Under the pieces are notes generated by a model. It worked only from the letters and a program-made list of their open reading frames with translations. It ran no database searches and had not been told where the DNA came from. Both the position numbers and the translations under genes were made by a program. Below are positions 12,194 through 23,812 of a stretch of 64,000 bases of DNA, piece by piece. The stretch is from Craterostigma plantagineum (lineage: Eukaryota; Streptophyta; Magnoliopsida; Lamiales; Linderniaceae). How positions within the stretch are numbered: position 1 is the stretch's first letter; every line of letters starts with the position of its first letter. The DNA lies in the NCBI GenBank assembly GCA_027422505.1, contig JAPQWV010000002.1, positions 23,910,501 to 23,974,500 of the forward strand, written 5' to 3'.

Positions 12194-12340
12194 TTAGGCT
12201 TCAGGTTCTGAAGACTGTCCATGTACTGCCGCTCAAAAGCTTGGAGAACCAGCCTGGCCTGTAAGTTCAATGATTGATTATGTGATTACGCGTTATTTGA
12301 TATACGTGTTTTATATTAATGACTGTAGAACTAGTTAAAA

Positions 12341-13386
12341 ATGTCGAAGGGACGTCGAGAGGTAGGCAGTTCTAGTCGTAGGGCAGGATTTGAATCCCCA
12401 CCTAAAGACAATTCTACCATCCATCAGTTGACCGATCTGATCCGGCAACAGTCGAATCAAATCAATGATCTCATTCACCGTCAGAACTCTTCGGAACGTC
12501 ATGCATCCCCGGGACTAGAACGTGTAGAAGCTTCCGGGGAGAGGTTCCGAAGGTTAAACCCCCTATGTTTGAGGAGGCCGTCGATCCTACCTATGCGGAG
12601 GTTTGGCTTAGGACCATCGAGAACATGTTCTGCGTGAGCCACTTACCCGATACAGAAAAGGTGACATGTGCCACATTCATGCTATGTGGGAATGCGGGCT
12701 ACTGGTGGGATACCATTCAGGTGCTTGAGGATTTCACTACAATGACCTGGGAAAGGTTTAACATTCTATTCCGAGGAAAGTATTTTACGACGCCGGATAG
12801 GACGCGGAAGCTGAACGAATTTATCAATCTCAAGCAAGGAGGAATGTCAGTAGTGGATTACATCCACAAGTTCGAGCAGCTCTCGAGGTTTGCGCAACAT
12901 ATAGTAGCTACCGACATCGAACATTTTTTGGAAGGTCTCAAACCCGAGATATTCCGAAACGTAAGTATGTACGACACCGAGGGGAAGACCTACGCACGCA
13001 TCGCTGAGCGAACAATCCTAGCCGAGCAGGTGGAGAGCAGGGTTGCAATGGTGCAGGACGCAAAGCGGAAAGCAGAAGGACAACAAGGAGAAGGAAACCA
13101 GAAACGCCAGTTCTTTGGCAAGGCACCAAACTGTCACGGGAATCAGCAGGGTCAACAGAATTGGCGACCAAGGCCGAACCAGGGACCGGTTAACGTTCCA
13201 AACCGACCCCCGAACACCGTACCGCAGTGTAAACAGTGCGGACGCCACCACTACAGCGTATGTAAGAGAACAGGACCAAATCTGACTCCACGGTGTTTTC
13301 CCTGCGGAAAGGTTGGGCATTTTGCTAGAACGTATCATGTGAATGTGCCTCAAGTTCCGAATCAACCCCTAACCCGACCCCTCTAG
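12341..13386 (+). pseudogene. gag of the outer Gypsy element (frameshifted)
   Basis: The first ATG frame (12341-12637) gives a polar N-terminus (MSKGRREVGSSSRRAGF). The Gag core continues in another frame from about 12565: AEVWLRTIENMF, TWERFNILFRGKYF, LNEFINLKQGGMSVVDYIHK. This is the retrotransposon-gag capsid domain. At the C-terminus a CCHC knuckle reads CFPCGKVGHFART followed by Y where Cys is expected, so zinc binding is probably damaged. A cysteine pair CKQCGRHH precedes it. One frameshift near 12560 separates the two parts. Protease overlaps directly at 13386. Confidence 0.85.
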
Positions 13387-14080
13387 TGCCAGCGCGAGTT
13401 TTCACATTAACAAACGGGGAGGCTGAAGCGAATCCCTCCTTAGTGGCGGGTACGTTAACCATCTATAGCGTGCCTACTTCTGTGTTAAGTGACTCTGGGG
13501 CCACACATTCGTTCGAGTCGGCCAAGTATGTGAAAAGGGTGGGAGTCTCTCCTACCTTATCTGAATACTCTTACGTGATTACCTTGCAACATGGTGATCC
13601 AACGCACACTAACCAAGTGCTAAAAGGATGCTTTGTGAACGTTGAGGGTAGAAATTTGAGCGTCGACCTAATTGTGATCCCAATGAATGACCATGATGTC
13701 AGCTTTGGGATGGATTGGCTTTCGAGATATGGAGCCATTATAGATTATAACAAGAAGGTCGTAAAATCTCACGTGTCCGAAGAAAAGGTATTTACTTATT
13801 CGTGTAAGGCGAATAAAAATAGTATTCCGCAAATATCCGCTCTGAAGGCTCAACGACTATTGGGATCAGGTTGTGAATCATTTCTTGTATATGCGGTAAA
13901 GGCGGACGAGTTACCTCAGCCAGAACTATAAGACGTACCGATAGTCAAGGAATATACTGATGTATTTCCAAATGATGTCCCGGGGTTATCCCATAATCGA
14001 GAAATACAGCTCACGATAGATTTGATGTCGGGGTCCGTCCCTATTCTAAAGCACCTTATCACCTAGAGTACGCAGCGGAA
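13386..14080 (+). pseudogene. Aspartic protease and first codons of RT, outer Gypsy
   Basis: An open frame of 181 codons contains the retroviral-type protease active site LSDSGATHSF and, later, the flap-end motif FGMDWLSRYGAIIDY. After a stop at 13929-13931 the linker before RT is readable (EYTDVFPNDVPG, then IQLTIDLMSGSVPI) and ends after a frameshift in a KAPYHLE-like motif. The rest of RT is missing, joined to a pol-end remnant. The Asp of the protease is intact, but pol is broken. Confidence 0.8.
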
Positions 14081-14305
14081 GCGTGGTAGGAATAGGAATA
14101 CATATGCCTAGAGAATGTAGAAAATATGTGGGCGAGTCTAGGCATAGAGAAATTGTTGATCCTAGAAAGTTGGTCATACATTTAAATGTGTCGCCTAAAC
14201 TTAGTGGGAAATGTGACTTAGTAGGGTATAGATACACCAAGGATAGAAGAAAATCGATACCCCGAGTTATTCCAACCGGCGTAATTTCGTGGACGAAATT
14301 CTTTT
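14081..14305 (+). pseudogene. Residual end of pol / pre-PPT region of the outer Gypsy
   Basis: The roughly 225 bp between the RT stump and the PPT read, at their end, like the terminal pol codons of tRNA-Met-primed Gypsy elements (ISWTKFF-type ending before the G-rich tract). No RNase H or integrase motif is present. This marks the right side of a multi-kilobase internal deletion. Confidence 0.5.
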
Positions 14306-14316
14306 AAGGGGGAGGA
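14306..14316 (+). other. Polypurine tract of the outer Gypsy
   Basis: AAGGGGGAGGA directly precedes TG, the first bases of the 3' LTR. It is the expected plus-strand primer. The next five bases (TAATA, 14319-14323) became the target duplication of the nested Athila element. Confidence 0.85.
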
Positions 14317-14510
14317 TGTAATATGATAAACGCATTCCAATGCGCTTATCGAACTATTTATTTGGGGTATAATAGAGCTTTAGCAATCGATTTATGCAAT
14401 TATTCAACATATTTACACTTTTTTTGATATTGAAGGAGCTTAGGACGAGTTTCGGGCAAAAAGGAGCGAAAACGACGCAAAAACGGCGCGAAAATGAAGA
14501 ACACTGTCAG

Positions 14511-14826
14511 GTGTCACGACCGTGACACCTTGAGCACGTGACCGTGACAACCACCAGAGACCGAAAGATGATCATGTCACGTCCGTGATGCCATATGCAT
14601 CTAGCTGTGATTCCAGACAGAGGCTGACCCAAACTCACTGCCAAGGTCACGGCCGTGATGCCTAGTGCTCTAGGCCGTGACGAAAGATAGAGTTAGATCG
14701 AAGAGGGTCACGGCCGCGACGTTCCATGCAGTTGGCCGTGACGCGTGGCAGTGAATATAGCGAATTGAGTCGGTGATGGTCACGGCCGTGACGGCCCATG
14801 TTCCAGGCCGTGACCGTTACGAAAAT
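14511..14826. repeat. Array of TCACGGCCGTGA palindromes and half-sites, 5' LTR U3
   Basis: Two exact copies of the 12-bp palindrome TCACGGCCGTGA (near 14647 and 14780) stand among many near-copies and half-sites (GGCCGTGAC, GTCACGACCGTGAC, GTCACGTCCGTGA). Full sites alternate with GGCCGTGAC half-sites 25-40 bp away. The array ends a few bases before the LTR TATA box, an enhancer-like position. Confidence 0.85.
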
Positions 14827-14829
14827 TCT

Positions 14830-14837
14830 TATAAAAG
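14830..14837 (+). promoter_or_regulatory. TATA box of the Athila 5' LTR
   Basis: TATAAAAG follows the palindrome array and is conserved at 28101-28108 in the 3' LTR. It is the likely start-site signal for the genomic RNA, placing the palindromes in U3. Confidence 0.65.
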
Positions 14838-15787
14838 CCCGAATTCGACTCATAATGAGGGGACGCCTACCAGATATCAACCCTAATCACTTAAGAGACG
14901 GAAAAGAGCACAAAAGAACAAGGAAACACGTCCCGGAGCGCAAGAGACGGAATTCCACGCAAAATTGATCGAAGAACGAAGATCCTCCCGCGCTACCATT
15001 GCAGATCATCCGTACATCAAGATTATGAGTTCTTCGCTTTTTAATTCTTATTTCTTTCGTGGTTTTTCCTTCCATTATGCGTAGCTAAATTCCTTATGTG
15101 TTTGGGATTAGATGAACATTAGGTTATTTCGTACTTAAGACATATGTTTATTGTGACTTGCGTATTCTGACTATTTATCGTTCTGTGAATTTGTTTTACT
15201 TTAATATGTCTATGTGTTAAAGTGAATGTATGGAAAATCGGTTAGGGCGACAGCTAAATAACGATTAGGCCGTTCGTAGAAGATAGAAATCGAGTATAGG
15301 GCGAAAGCAAATACTCGATCCTCGCTATTAGTAATTACTGAACTTTAGATCCCCACGAGCGTTTAGGGTGACAATAAATTCGCGAGTGGGTAGGAAAACT
15401 ACTGCGATTTAGTCAAGAATCACGTAGGCACGATATTTCATTGTCTTAGGCGATTACACCTAGCGGGATTCGAATCCCGAACACATCTTTATTATCTGAA
15501 GCTTCTTATCAGTTTTAAGCGTGTTCTTTGAATCTCTAGTTGATTTAGGAGTAACCTGTTAGGGTAGTTCGTAACATCATCTGCGTATTTTATTTAGGGT
15601 AAATATCGAGTCGATAGGCCACTTAGTAGTTAATTTATTCCTTGTGTTCGATACTCGTTTGCTCACTTTACTGCACTACAAACGATAGGTCCACTGCCTA
15701 TCGCACGTCGGTGATCGTAATTAGGTATTCGTTTTATATTATCACTTGTCGCACTTTTCATTCACACACCACTTGTCGATCAAGTTT

Positions 15788-15805
15788 TGGCGTCGTTGTC
15801 GAGAA
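15788..15805 (+). other. Primer binding site of the Athila element
   Basis: TGGCGTCGTTGTCGAGAA lies five bases past the 5' LTR. It matches the Athila/Tat primer consensus TGGCGCCGTTGCCGGGGA at most positions; the differences are C-to-T or G-to-A changes, as expected from decay of methylated DNA. Confidence 0.8.
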
Positions 15806-16002
15806 ATAGATTGATATTAGGAACACCGCAGTTCGGTACTTTAGCCACTTTATTTGACGTTTTTCTTAGTTTTCGTTTTGTCGTTACTATTTGCGTTATT
15901 TGTGTTATTCGCGTTATTTGTTTTGCCTACATCATTATTAGTATCGTTATCTCTTCGACGTAGTTATTTATTTCTTCGCTAATTTTTAATTTCGCTTCTT
16001 GA

Positions 16003-16194
16003 AGGTACGATTCAGCGGTGAATGACCCGAAGCCATCCATCGGGTCCCATCGTTGATGCAGACCCAGATTTCGAGCGGAAGTTACGAAGGAAACTCAAGT
16101 ACGACACCGAAGAAGCTTCCACTGGCTCTCAGGACCATCTAGTTAGCTATTCAGAGGACAGTTCGCAGGAGTCGACCCAAATTCTCGTGTAGAG
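16003..16194 (+). pseudogene. Athila gag, N-terminal segment before the solo LTR
   Basis: A short coding-like stretch (DADPDFERKLRRKL, then a Ser/Asp-rich part) lies downstream of the primer site and is cut at 16194 by the solo LTR. Joining across the 5-bp duplication leaves an open frame into the downstream gag segment at the junction. An upstream frameshift in this segment remains. Confidence 0.55.
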
Positions 16195-17881
16195 TGATAT
16201 ATAATAATTTAAAATATTTAATACCCCGCAAAAGTGCATTTTTGGTCGATATTTCTACAATCCATAACGGTATTCTACGATTACGTTTTAATTACAGGCC
16301 TTACAGGTATCGAAGCAAAATAGGCAAAATGGAACCATAAAGATGGGTCCTTCAGTCCACTCAGCCAAACATTTAGGCCCATGGTCCATATAAGTTCAAT
16401 CGGCCCAATCAAATACCCAACTTGAAGATTATAAATCAGGGAAAGAAGACATCAACGCTGAAAAATAAACACGAGCCATTCATAGTCAAACGAGATGTAA
16501 ACAAGTTGCTCAATTTGTGTATGCTGTCGTTGAAAGAAGGAACCCATCGTGATCTCAAGACATCACCGAGATAAATTGTCATTGAATAGAAGGATCATGA
16601 GACGAAAAGAAAAGAAGAAAAATTAAATGTCGTACAGACCAAAGACAAGAAATAACAGAGGAGAGAAAGATGGGCTAACCTTATATAGACACGCAAGGTT
16701 CAAGCAGACAAAAGGAGAAAGAGGGTTGCGTGATTTCTGAGCTTGATGTCCAAAGAGCGTGATTTCAGTTCCATGTCGAGTGGGGAAGAGAAAGAAATGA
16801 AGAAACCACAGACATCTATAAATACAGAATTGCTGTGAAACGAATTGAAAGAGAGAGCATAGTAGAGAGAAATTGAGGGGTGAGACATCGATTACTCCTT
16901 TACACACTTAAGAGGTTTAAATAGAACTCAAATAGAGAGGTTCTGTGATAGATTATTGTTGTGGGAAAAGGAGACGAGTGTGGGAGATCTAGAGATTATA
17001 TTTATATTATACTAGTCATGGTTTAGTCGAGAGAATAAATTATTGTTGTTTTCATTTTACAGACTATTCTCAGTTTCTTTTCTTTAGTTGCTGTTCTCAA
17101 TTCCATTTCTATATCTTAAAACGTATACGGTCTGTGCTTTTCCGAGGAAGACGGCAAGTCGCAATTAACACGGTTGTAAGTTTAATTTTATTTATTTCGA
17201 TGTCGTTAGAATTAATTAATTTTAATTGTGTTTTCGTTAGGATGTTTAGCGGCTAAATTCCCCGTAGTCGAAGGATTATTCGAAGCCTAGTTTTGTTGTA
17301 ACTGTAAGATTAAACGAGCTTATTCATGAATGCGTAAGTATTTGTTTACCTTTGAATTAATTAAATCGATTTGCATAGATTGATTAAATAGTGGTCAATA
17401 TTTATGAAATCTAGGTAAATCCATCGCTAATTAAAACAACGAATCCGTAATAGTTTGTTGGTTTTAAGTAGCAAATAATATTTAACTTCTTTACAATTCG
17501 TAAGTGAAGTTATCTTGTAAGGTTGAACGATTTGATTTTAATAAATCGGCATCCGAGTTTATTAATCAATAATCGGGACTTTTTGGTATTTAACACCGTC
17601 GGAATTTTGAATCTTGCAGGGCGTCACGGAGATTATTTTTCGATTAGGGAAGTAATTATAGAGCGTCTCTTAATTACCGAGACAGTAAGAAAAGATTGGT
17701 TGTTAGGCGTTCGTCGATAACTATAACCGATTATGCTTGCGTTGACATAATATTTTATTTAATCAATGATGAGTTAAATAAATCTAGGTGGACAATAATT
17801 CCTTCAACTATTATTTTATTATCGTTAGTTCCGATATTTTTATTTCTCGTTTGCGCCCAACTTTGTCAACAAAAACACCCC

Positions 17882-17915
<34 letters not shown>

Positions 17916-18045
17916 TATTATCAATCGAATTGGAGTTAGAAATAAATCAACCATTTTCCCTGTGGAGACGACCCCTACTTTCACTATACAAGAATTTAGT
18001 GAATAAGGTGATAAATTTTATTTTTGGCCGTTTACGACGCGACCA
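16195..18045 (+). mobile_element. Solo LTR inserted in the Athila gag
   Basis: 1851 bp starting TGATATATAATAA and ending GCGACCA, flanked by TAGAG at 16190-16194 and 18046-18050. Its right end contains CCCTGTGGAGACGACCCC, a phrase typical of the 3' part of Tat/Athila-type LTRs, which also sets the + orientation. It contains no coding domain, PBS or PPT. Unequal recombination between two LTRs of a full element would leave exactly this. It is the fourth and youngest layer of the nest. Confidence 0.75.
17882..17922. repeat. (TTA)n microsatellite in the solo LTR
   Basis: About 13 TTA/ATT units with one interruption near the right end, within the solo LTR. Simple slippage repeat. Confidence 0.85.
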
Positions 18046-19477
18046 TAGAGGGAGTCGTAGATAGTCCCTACGCAGAAGTAGAAATGACGGACCACAGAGT
18101 GCCCGTCCACGAGGAGGAGCCATCACTACAGGATCTCCTCAAGAATGCCGCGCTAGGCGGTACTAAATCGGCGATTGTCATCCCGCCGATTGAGAACAAC
18201 AATTTCGAGCTGAAGCACTCTTGGCTTCAAATGATCTTCCAGACAGCCCAGTTTGAGGGCAATTCCGAGGACGATCCCTATTCACATCTGAAGGCTTTCT
18301 TGACGGTGACTGACACCATCAAGATCAATGGGGTCACGGGCGATGCGATTAAGTTGATGCTGTTTCCGCTCTTGCTCAAGTTCAGGGCGAAGGACTGGTT
18401 AGATATGTTGCCGCCTAGATCGATCACTACCTGGGAGGAGATGCGAGCCGCCTTCATCAACCACTACTTCCCACTATCAAAGGTGCTAAGGTTGAAGATG
18501 GAGATCTCTCTTTTCCACCAGAAGGACTCAGAAAACCTGTACGAGGTGTGGGTGCGCTAAAGGCGCTACTGAAGAGGTGCTCACAGCACGGGATGTCGAA
18601 GGCAGCCCAGATCAACCGATTCCATGAGGGGCTCAATGACCAGACCGTTCACATGTTAGACGGAGCCGCATGAGGAGGACTCGTGAAGCTCAATGCCACC
18701 GACGCTTGGAATTTGATTGAGGACTACTCGAGGAACAGCTTCATGAGGGCACTACGAGGATGAAGACACCAGGCGTGTTCGGAGTGAGCGAGGAGACGGC
18801 TACGAATGCCAAATTTGAGGCGCTCCAGCAACAGATCGCTGCGACAAACTCTCAGTTGCAGACAGTCATCGGCGCACTACTCCCGAAATCCGGGCAGAGT
18901 CAGCCGTGAACGCCGTGACGACCACCGCATCGACGCAGCACACGCCATACGTGCCATTGTGCGGGATTTGTGGCGTAGCCCACGAAACATCTGAATGCCA
19001 ACTTGGACAATCGCTGGAGCACGTAGACTACATGGGAAATTACCAAGGTGGCCAGCAAGCTTCCAACCTCGAGCACATCCAAACTTGGCGTATGGGAATC
19101 AGAACCACCAGGGACAAGGACCGCCCGAATTTCAGCCCAGGCCATCCGGTTTCCAAAACGGGGCGCCACACCAATATGAGAACACACCCGCCGGAGGATC
19201 TGACGATATGAGGGAGATGAAGGACATGTTGAAGACACTCCTCACCAATTTTAGCCAAACCACCGCAGCCCACGAAAGCCAAATGTCGAAGATGGAGGAG
19301 TTCATGGAGGCGAACGACGTGCGTGCCCAGAACACGGATGCCTCGCTCAAGAAGCTGGAGCAACAGGTAGGCCAGATGGCGAAGCAGTTGGCGGGGCGTA
19401 CTCAGGGATCATTCCCAAGCTACACTGAGCCGAATCCAAAGGAGTACTGCAAGGCGGTGACTTTGAGGAATGGATGA
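18046..19477 (+). pseudogene. Athila gag, main part
   Basis: From the TSD the frame runs through FELKHSWLQMIFQTAQFEG, NSEDDPYSHLKAFL, FRAKDWLDMLPP and WEEMRAAFINHYFPLSKVLR: the capsid-like retrotransposon-gag domain. A stop at 18558-18560 and frame changes follow. The C-terminal part has a knuckle-like CGICGVAHETSEC and a long Gln/Glu/Lys-rich segment (KKLEQQVGQMAKQLAGR) that may be coiled coil. At least three lesions are present, so no full Gag can be made. Confidence 0.8.
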
Positions 19478-19480
19478 GAA

Positions 19481-20345
19481 TTGCAGGATGTGCCCGCCAA
19501 GAAGAAGGCGAAGGAGATCACCAACTTCGAGAGCCACGATGAGCCCGAAGTGGAGAAGATCAGAGGCGATGATATCGAGGAGGCCCAAGCTGAAAAGGAG
19601 AAGGTCGAGCCCAAAAATGAAAAGGCGAAGGAGATCGAACGACCACCGGTGAAGCCATACCAGTCGAAGATTCCTTACCCGGCTCGACTAAAGAAGGACA
19701 AGGACGAGGCACAGTTTGGTATATTTTATGGATATGTGTAAGGAATTGAATATTAACTTACCGTTTGTTGAAGGTATTACGCAGATGCCCAGCTTCGCCA
19801 AGTTCTTGAAGGACCTGTTGACGAACAGAAGGAAGCTTGAACACGTCTCCACCATATGCCTGCGAGGAGAGTGCTCGGCGATACTCCAAAGCAAGATCCC
19901 TAAGAAACTTAAGGACCCAAGGAGTTTTACTATTCCCTGTCTTATAGGAGATTTAGTTGTTGAGCGTGAGTTAGCTGACCTAGGTGCTAGCATTACTTTA
20001 ATGCCATATTCCATGTTTAAGCGCTTAGGATTAGGTGAGCCACGACCCACTAAGATGAGCCTCCAGTTAGCCGATAGATCGTTGAAGTATCCTCGAGGTG
20101 TTATCGAGGATGTTTTAGTTAAAGTGGATAAGTTCGTAATTCCTACTGACTTTGTTATCTTAGACATGGAAGAAGATGATAATGTCCCGTTGATTTTAGG
20201 TAGACCGTTCTTAGCCACAGGAGAAACCATGATAGACGTTAGGAATGGCACGTTGACTTTGACAGTAGACGGAGAAAAAGTTACGTTTAGTATGGCGGAT
20301 TCGATGAAAAAAGTAATGAGCGTGATGATAAGTGTTACTACTTAG
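19481..20345 (+). pseudogene. Athila gag-pol linker and aspartic protease
   Basis: A Lys/Glu-rich linker (19481-19741) leads into a 209-codon frame at 19716-20345. This contains CLIGDLVVERELADLGASIT, where DLGAS is the protease active site in the form usual for Athila, then LADRSLKYPRGVIEDV and PLILGRPFLATGETMIDV, the conserved end of the domain. The catalytic Asp and the flap region look intact. The linker starts after a stop closing the gag frame. Confidence 0.82.
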
Positions 20346-20374
20346 ACACTTTTGAGCACGACTTTTTCTTTTCT

Positions 20375-21380
20375 GTGCAAGGTCTATCACAGGTTCTGAG
20401 CGAGGAAGACACCAGAATGATTATGGCAATCGACGAGTGTGGGGAGGAGGTCGACGAGCCTATTATAGCCATCGACGAGAGCAGCGAAGAGGACAAGGAA
20501 AAGAGCTCGGTCGAAGAGCCACCGGTCCTGGAATTGAAGCCGCTGCCCGACCACCTTGAGTATGCGCTCCATAGCAGATATGGAGGGCTGCCAGTCATCA
20601 TCTCGTCGAGCCTCGACGACGGACAGAAGGGCCAGCTCTTAGACGTGTTGAAAGTGCACAAGAAGGCTTTAGTGTGGAAGATATCCGACATAAGGGGTAT
20701 CAACCCGTGCTACTGTACGCACAAGATCCTCATGGAGGACAATTTCAAGCCGGTCGCTCAACGTCAAAGGCGACTCAATCCCAATATGAAGGACGTCGTC
20801 AAGAAGGAGGTGATCAAGTTACTAGACGCAGGGATGATCTACCCCATTTCAGACAGCGCAAGGGTCAGCCCGGTCCAAGTGGTCCCAAAGAAGGGAGGCA
20901 TGGCGGTCATCACCAATGAGAAAAACGAGCTGATTCTGACGAAGACAGTGACTGGGTGGCGCGTCTGCATCGACTATAGGAAGTTCAACGACGCCACGAG
21001 AAAAGGATCACTTTCCTTTACCGTTTATTGATCAGAGGTTAGAAAAGCTTGCCGGTCACTCATTTTACTGTTTTCTTGATGGTTTGTCAGGTTATCTACA
21101 GATCCCCATAGCACCCGAGGACCAGGTGAAGACCACATTCACGTGCTCGTTCGGGACGTTCGCGTACCGAAGGATGCCATTCGGTCTCTGCAATGCTCCA
21201 GCCACCTTCCAGCGATACATGACGGTCATATTCGACGAACTGGTAGGTGAGGTAATGGAGGTATTTATGGACGATTTTTCTATTTTCAGGTCGTCGTTCG
21301 TTGCATGCTTGTCAAATTTAATGCTCGTACTCGCACGATGCGAGGAAACGAACTTGGCATTTAATTAGGAAAAGTGCCAC
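20375..21380 (+). pseudogene. Athila reverse transcriptase
   Basis: The first frame (20375-21031) gives AGMIYPISDSARVSPVQVVP and TVTGWRVCIDYRKFNDATRK, the fingers and first palm motif. A frame change near 20996 is followed by SGYLQIPIAPEDQVKTTFTC, PFGLCNAPATFQRYM and VFMDDFSIF, where FMDD stands for the YxDD catalytic box. A stop at 21365-21368 precedes the connection. Both palm aspartates of the FMDD box are present, but the frame is broken. Confidence 0.88.
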
Positions 21381-21383
21381 TTC

Positions 21384-22125
21384 ATGGTTCAAGAGGGTAT
21401 AGTTCTCGGTCACAAGATCTCCTCTAAAGGAATCGAAGTGGACCGAGCTAAGTTAGAAACGATAGAAAAATTGTCCGTTCCCTCGAACGTGAAGTCGATT
21501 AGAAGCTTTCTAGGTCATGCTGGTTTTTATCGTAGGTTTCTTAAAGATTTTTTTAAGATCGCAAGACCCATGTCTAGGTTGCTAGAAAAAGATACCCCGT
21601 TTGAATTTAATGACGAGTGTCTGCATGCTTTTAATTTGCTTAAGGAGCGACTTATCGCAGCACCTATTATGGTAGCCACTGACTGGGGGCTGCCCTTTGA
21701 ACTAATATGCGATGCTCTATGCAGTTGGGGCCGTGCTAGGGCAGCATAAGGACATCCATTTCAGGCCGATCTACTACGCGAGTAAGACACTAGACGCAGC
21801 CCAGGCCAATTACACGACCACTGAAAAGGAGCTGTTGGCCGTCGTGTTCGCTTTCGACAAGTTCAGGTCATATCTTATCCTAACCAATTTTATTGTTTTT
21901 ACTGAACACTCTGCTCTTAAGTATCTGTTAGCAAAGCCGGATGCGAAGCCCCGACTGATTCGATTGATCCTGTTGCTTCAAGAATTCGATATAGAGATCC
22001 GGGACAAGAAGGGTGCGGAGAACCTAGCGGCGGATCACCTCTCTCGACTGGAGGAGTCCGAAATATACCACAAGAACAGAAGGCCGATACAAGATAGGTT
22101 GCCAAACGACCATCTTTACTCGATA
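21384..22125 (+). pseudogene. Athila RT thumb/connection and RNase H
   Basis: GIEVDRAKLETIEKL and VKSIRSFLGHAGFYRRFLKD mark the end of RT. After a frameshift near 21730, RNase H reads YYASKTLDAAQANYTTTEKE, LLAVVFAFDKFRSYL and ENLAADHLSRLE. The TEKE and ADHLSR motifs include expected metal-binding acids. The first Asp region is blurred by the frameshift. Confidence 0.85.
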
Positions 22126-23395
22126 CAGGTGGTAAGTGACGACACTCCCTGGTTTGCAGATTACGCTAACTATCTTGTTGCGAGGGTCCTACCAAAGGAG
22201 TACACCAGTCAGCAAAAGAAGAAATTCTTTTCTGATTTGAGGTACTACTTTTGGGAAGACCCATATCTTTTCAGGCGATGTGCACACCAGGTGATACGAC
22301 GATGCGTGGCTGCTCCAGAGACGACGCATATCCTCAGGCACTGCCACAACGGACCGACCGGAGGGCACTACGCAGCCAACATTTTTCAGAAGGTGTTAGA
22401 AAGCGTATTCTACTGGCCCACGATCTTCAAGGACGCCCAAAGGTACGTTGACAGGTAATATCTCTAAATGCGACGAAATGCCCCAGAACTTCATTTTGGT
22501 TTGTGAGATCTTTGATGTGTGGGGTATAGATTTTGTGGATCCGTTTCCTAGCTCGTACAATAATAAGTACATCATAGTTGATGTCAATTATGTGTCCAAG
22601 TGGGCCGAGGCGCAAGCCTTACGTGCTAGGGTAGTCGTTAGATTTCTTCGAGCATTGTTTTCACGTTTTGGGCTCCTAGGTGCATTATTAGCGATAGGGA
22701 TACACATTTCTGTAACACCCATTTTGCACGCACGTTAGAACGTTACGGTGTTAGACACAGCCTATCCATCCCATACCACCCCCAAGCTAGCGGTCAGGTC
22801 GAAGTAGTGAACCGTGAGTTGAAACGCATTCTAGAGAAGACCATAGAAGAGAACCGTAGGGAGTGGGCAAATAAGCTGAACGATGCACTTTGGGCATATA
22901 GGGCTGCATATAAAACACCTATAGGCACCACACCGTTCAGACTAGTCTATGGTAAGGCATGTCACCTCCCCGTAGAAATAGAGCATAAGGCCTATTGGGC
23001 GATTAAGTGCTTAAATTTTGATTTGGGGGACGCCGGCGGAAAGTGGCAACTCCAAATCAGCGAGTTAGACGGGTGGCGTTTATCGGCTTACGATAACACT
23101 CGCATGTATAAAGAACGCTCCAAAGCCTATCATGATAGAAAGATTAGGCAAAAGCGGGAGTTCCAGGAAGGGGACGCAAGTCCTCCTCTTTAACTCCCGA
23201 CTTAGACTCTTTCCCGGCAAACTTAGATCACGCTGGTCAGGACCTTTCACCGTTACCCGTGTTTTCCCTTATGGTACTGTTGAGAGTTCACGTATGGAGA
23301 ACCTTCAAGGTGACAGCCACATGTTGAAGCACTATCACGCAGGCGAGGAAGACGTGAGCGAAACGGAAGTGCTATACCTGGACTTTCAGACTTGA
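22126..23395 (+). pseudogene. Athila integrase
   Basis: HILRHCHNGPTGGHYAANIF is the zinc-binding N-terminal part, followed by [14 protein letters not shown]. After a jump near 22455 the core reads WGIDFVDPF and [11 protein letters not shown]. Then comes the end of the core from 22807: [38 protein letters not shown]. The last part (RSRWSGPFTVTRVFPYG) is the SH3-like tail. The segment around the second catalytic Asp is interrupted near 22700-22800. At least three frameshifts. Confidence 0.82.
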
Positions 23396-23433
23396 GCGAA
23401 CGAAAAGATGTCCGGCTAAAGACGGTAAAGTAA

Positions 23434-23455
23434 GCGCTTCTTGGGAGGCAACCCA
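23434..23455 (+). promoter_or_regulatory. Conserved GGGAGGCAACCC motif of Athila elements
   Basis: GCGCTTCTTGGGAGGCAACC follows the integrase end by some 40 bp. Phrases of this type (TTGGGAGGCAACCCA, with complementary arms) recur at this place in plant Athila/Tat elements. It can fold into a small stem. Its function is not known to me; it helps the lineage call. Confidence 0.55.
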
Positions 23456-23492
23456 GGTATTTTCGTTTATATTTTTTCTTTAAAAAAAAAAG

Positions 23493-23812
23493 GGGTGTCA
23501 CGGCCATCAGCTTAAGCTGTCACGGCCGTGACTAAGCTTTAGTAGCACACTGCCCATTGTCACGGCCAACGGCTTATCCCATCACGATTGTGAAAGACGA
23601 CAGTGGTACTCTCTGCTCTTTGTCACGGCCAGAAGCTTAAGCGTCATGGCCGTGACACTTACGGGTTAAAAAAATTAAAAACTTAAAAAAAAACTTCGAC
23701 TAGGTCACGGCCCATGACGTAGACGTCACGGCCGTGACGACCGACAGAGGCACGCACTGCCTCGCGTCACGGCCTCGTGACTCACACGTCACGGCCGTGA
23801 CGGTCACGAATT
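23493..23812. repeat. Internal array of TCACGGCCGTGA palindromes
   Basis: Three exact 12-bp palindromes (near 23520, 23724 and 23789) and many half-sites such as GTCACGGCC and GGCCGTGAC, often set as half-site, 6-10 bp, then inverse half. This is the same family as in the LTR U3 regions, but here it sits between integrase and the extra ORF, directly before a pyrimidine-rich leader-like segment. Confidence 0.85.

Larger units (their letters stand above)
14324..15782 (+). repeat. 5' LTR of the inner Athila element
   Basis: Begins TGATAAACGCATTCC, ends GTCGATCA. It aligns with 27616-29051. The U3 part holds the TCACGGCCGTGA palindrome family (14511-14826), followed at once by a TATA box (14830-14837) and the downstream R/U5. 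A run of CGAGTATAGGGCGAAAGCAA-like sequence marks the middle. Confidence 0.92.

Noticed and set aside
14511..14826. CRISPR-like spaced repeats
   Set aside because: The repeats are short palindromes in a plant LTR, irregularly spaced, with no unique spacers of constant size and no cas genes.
17788..18006. 72-codon ORF with an Ile-rich run
   Set aside because: Product of the TTA microsatellite in the solo LTR.
20338..20703. 121-codon minus-strand ORF
   Set aside because: Antisense shadow of the Athila RT region; Ser-rich with no domain.
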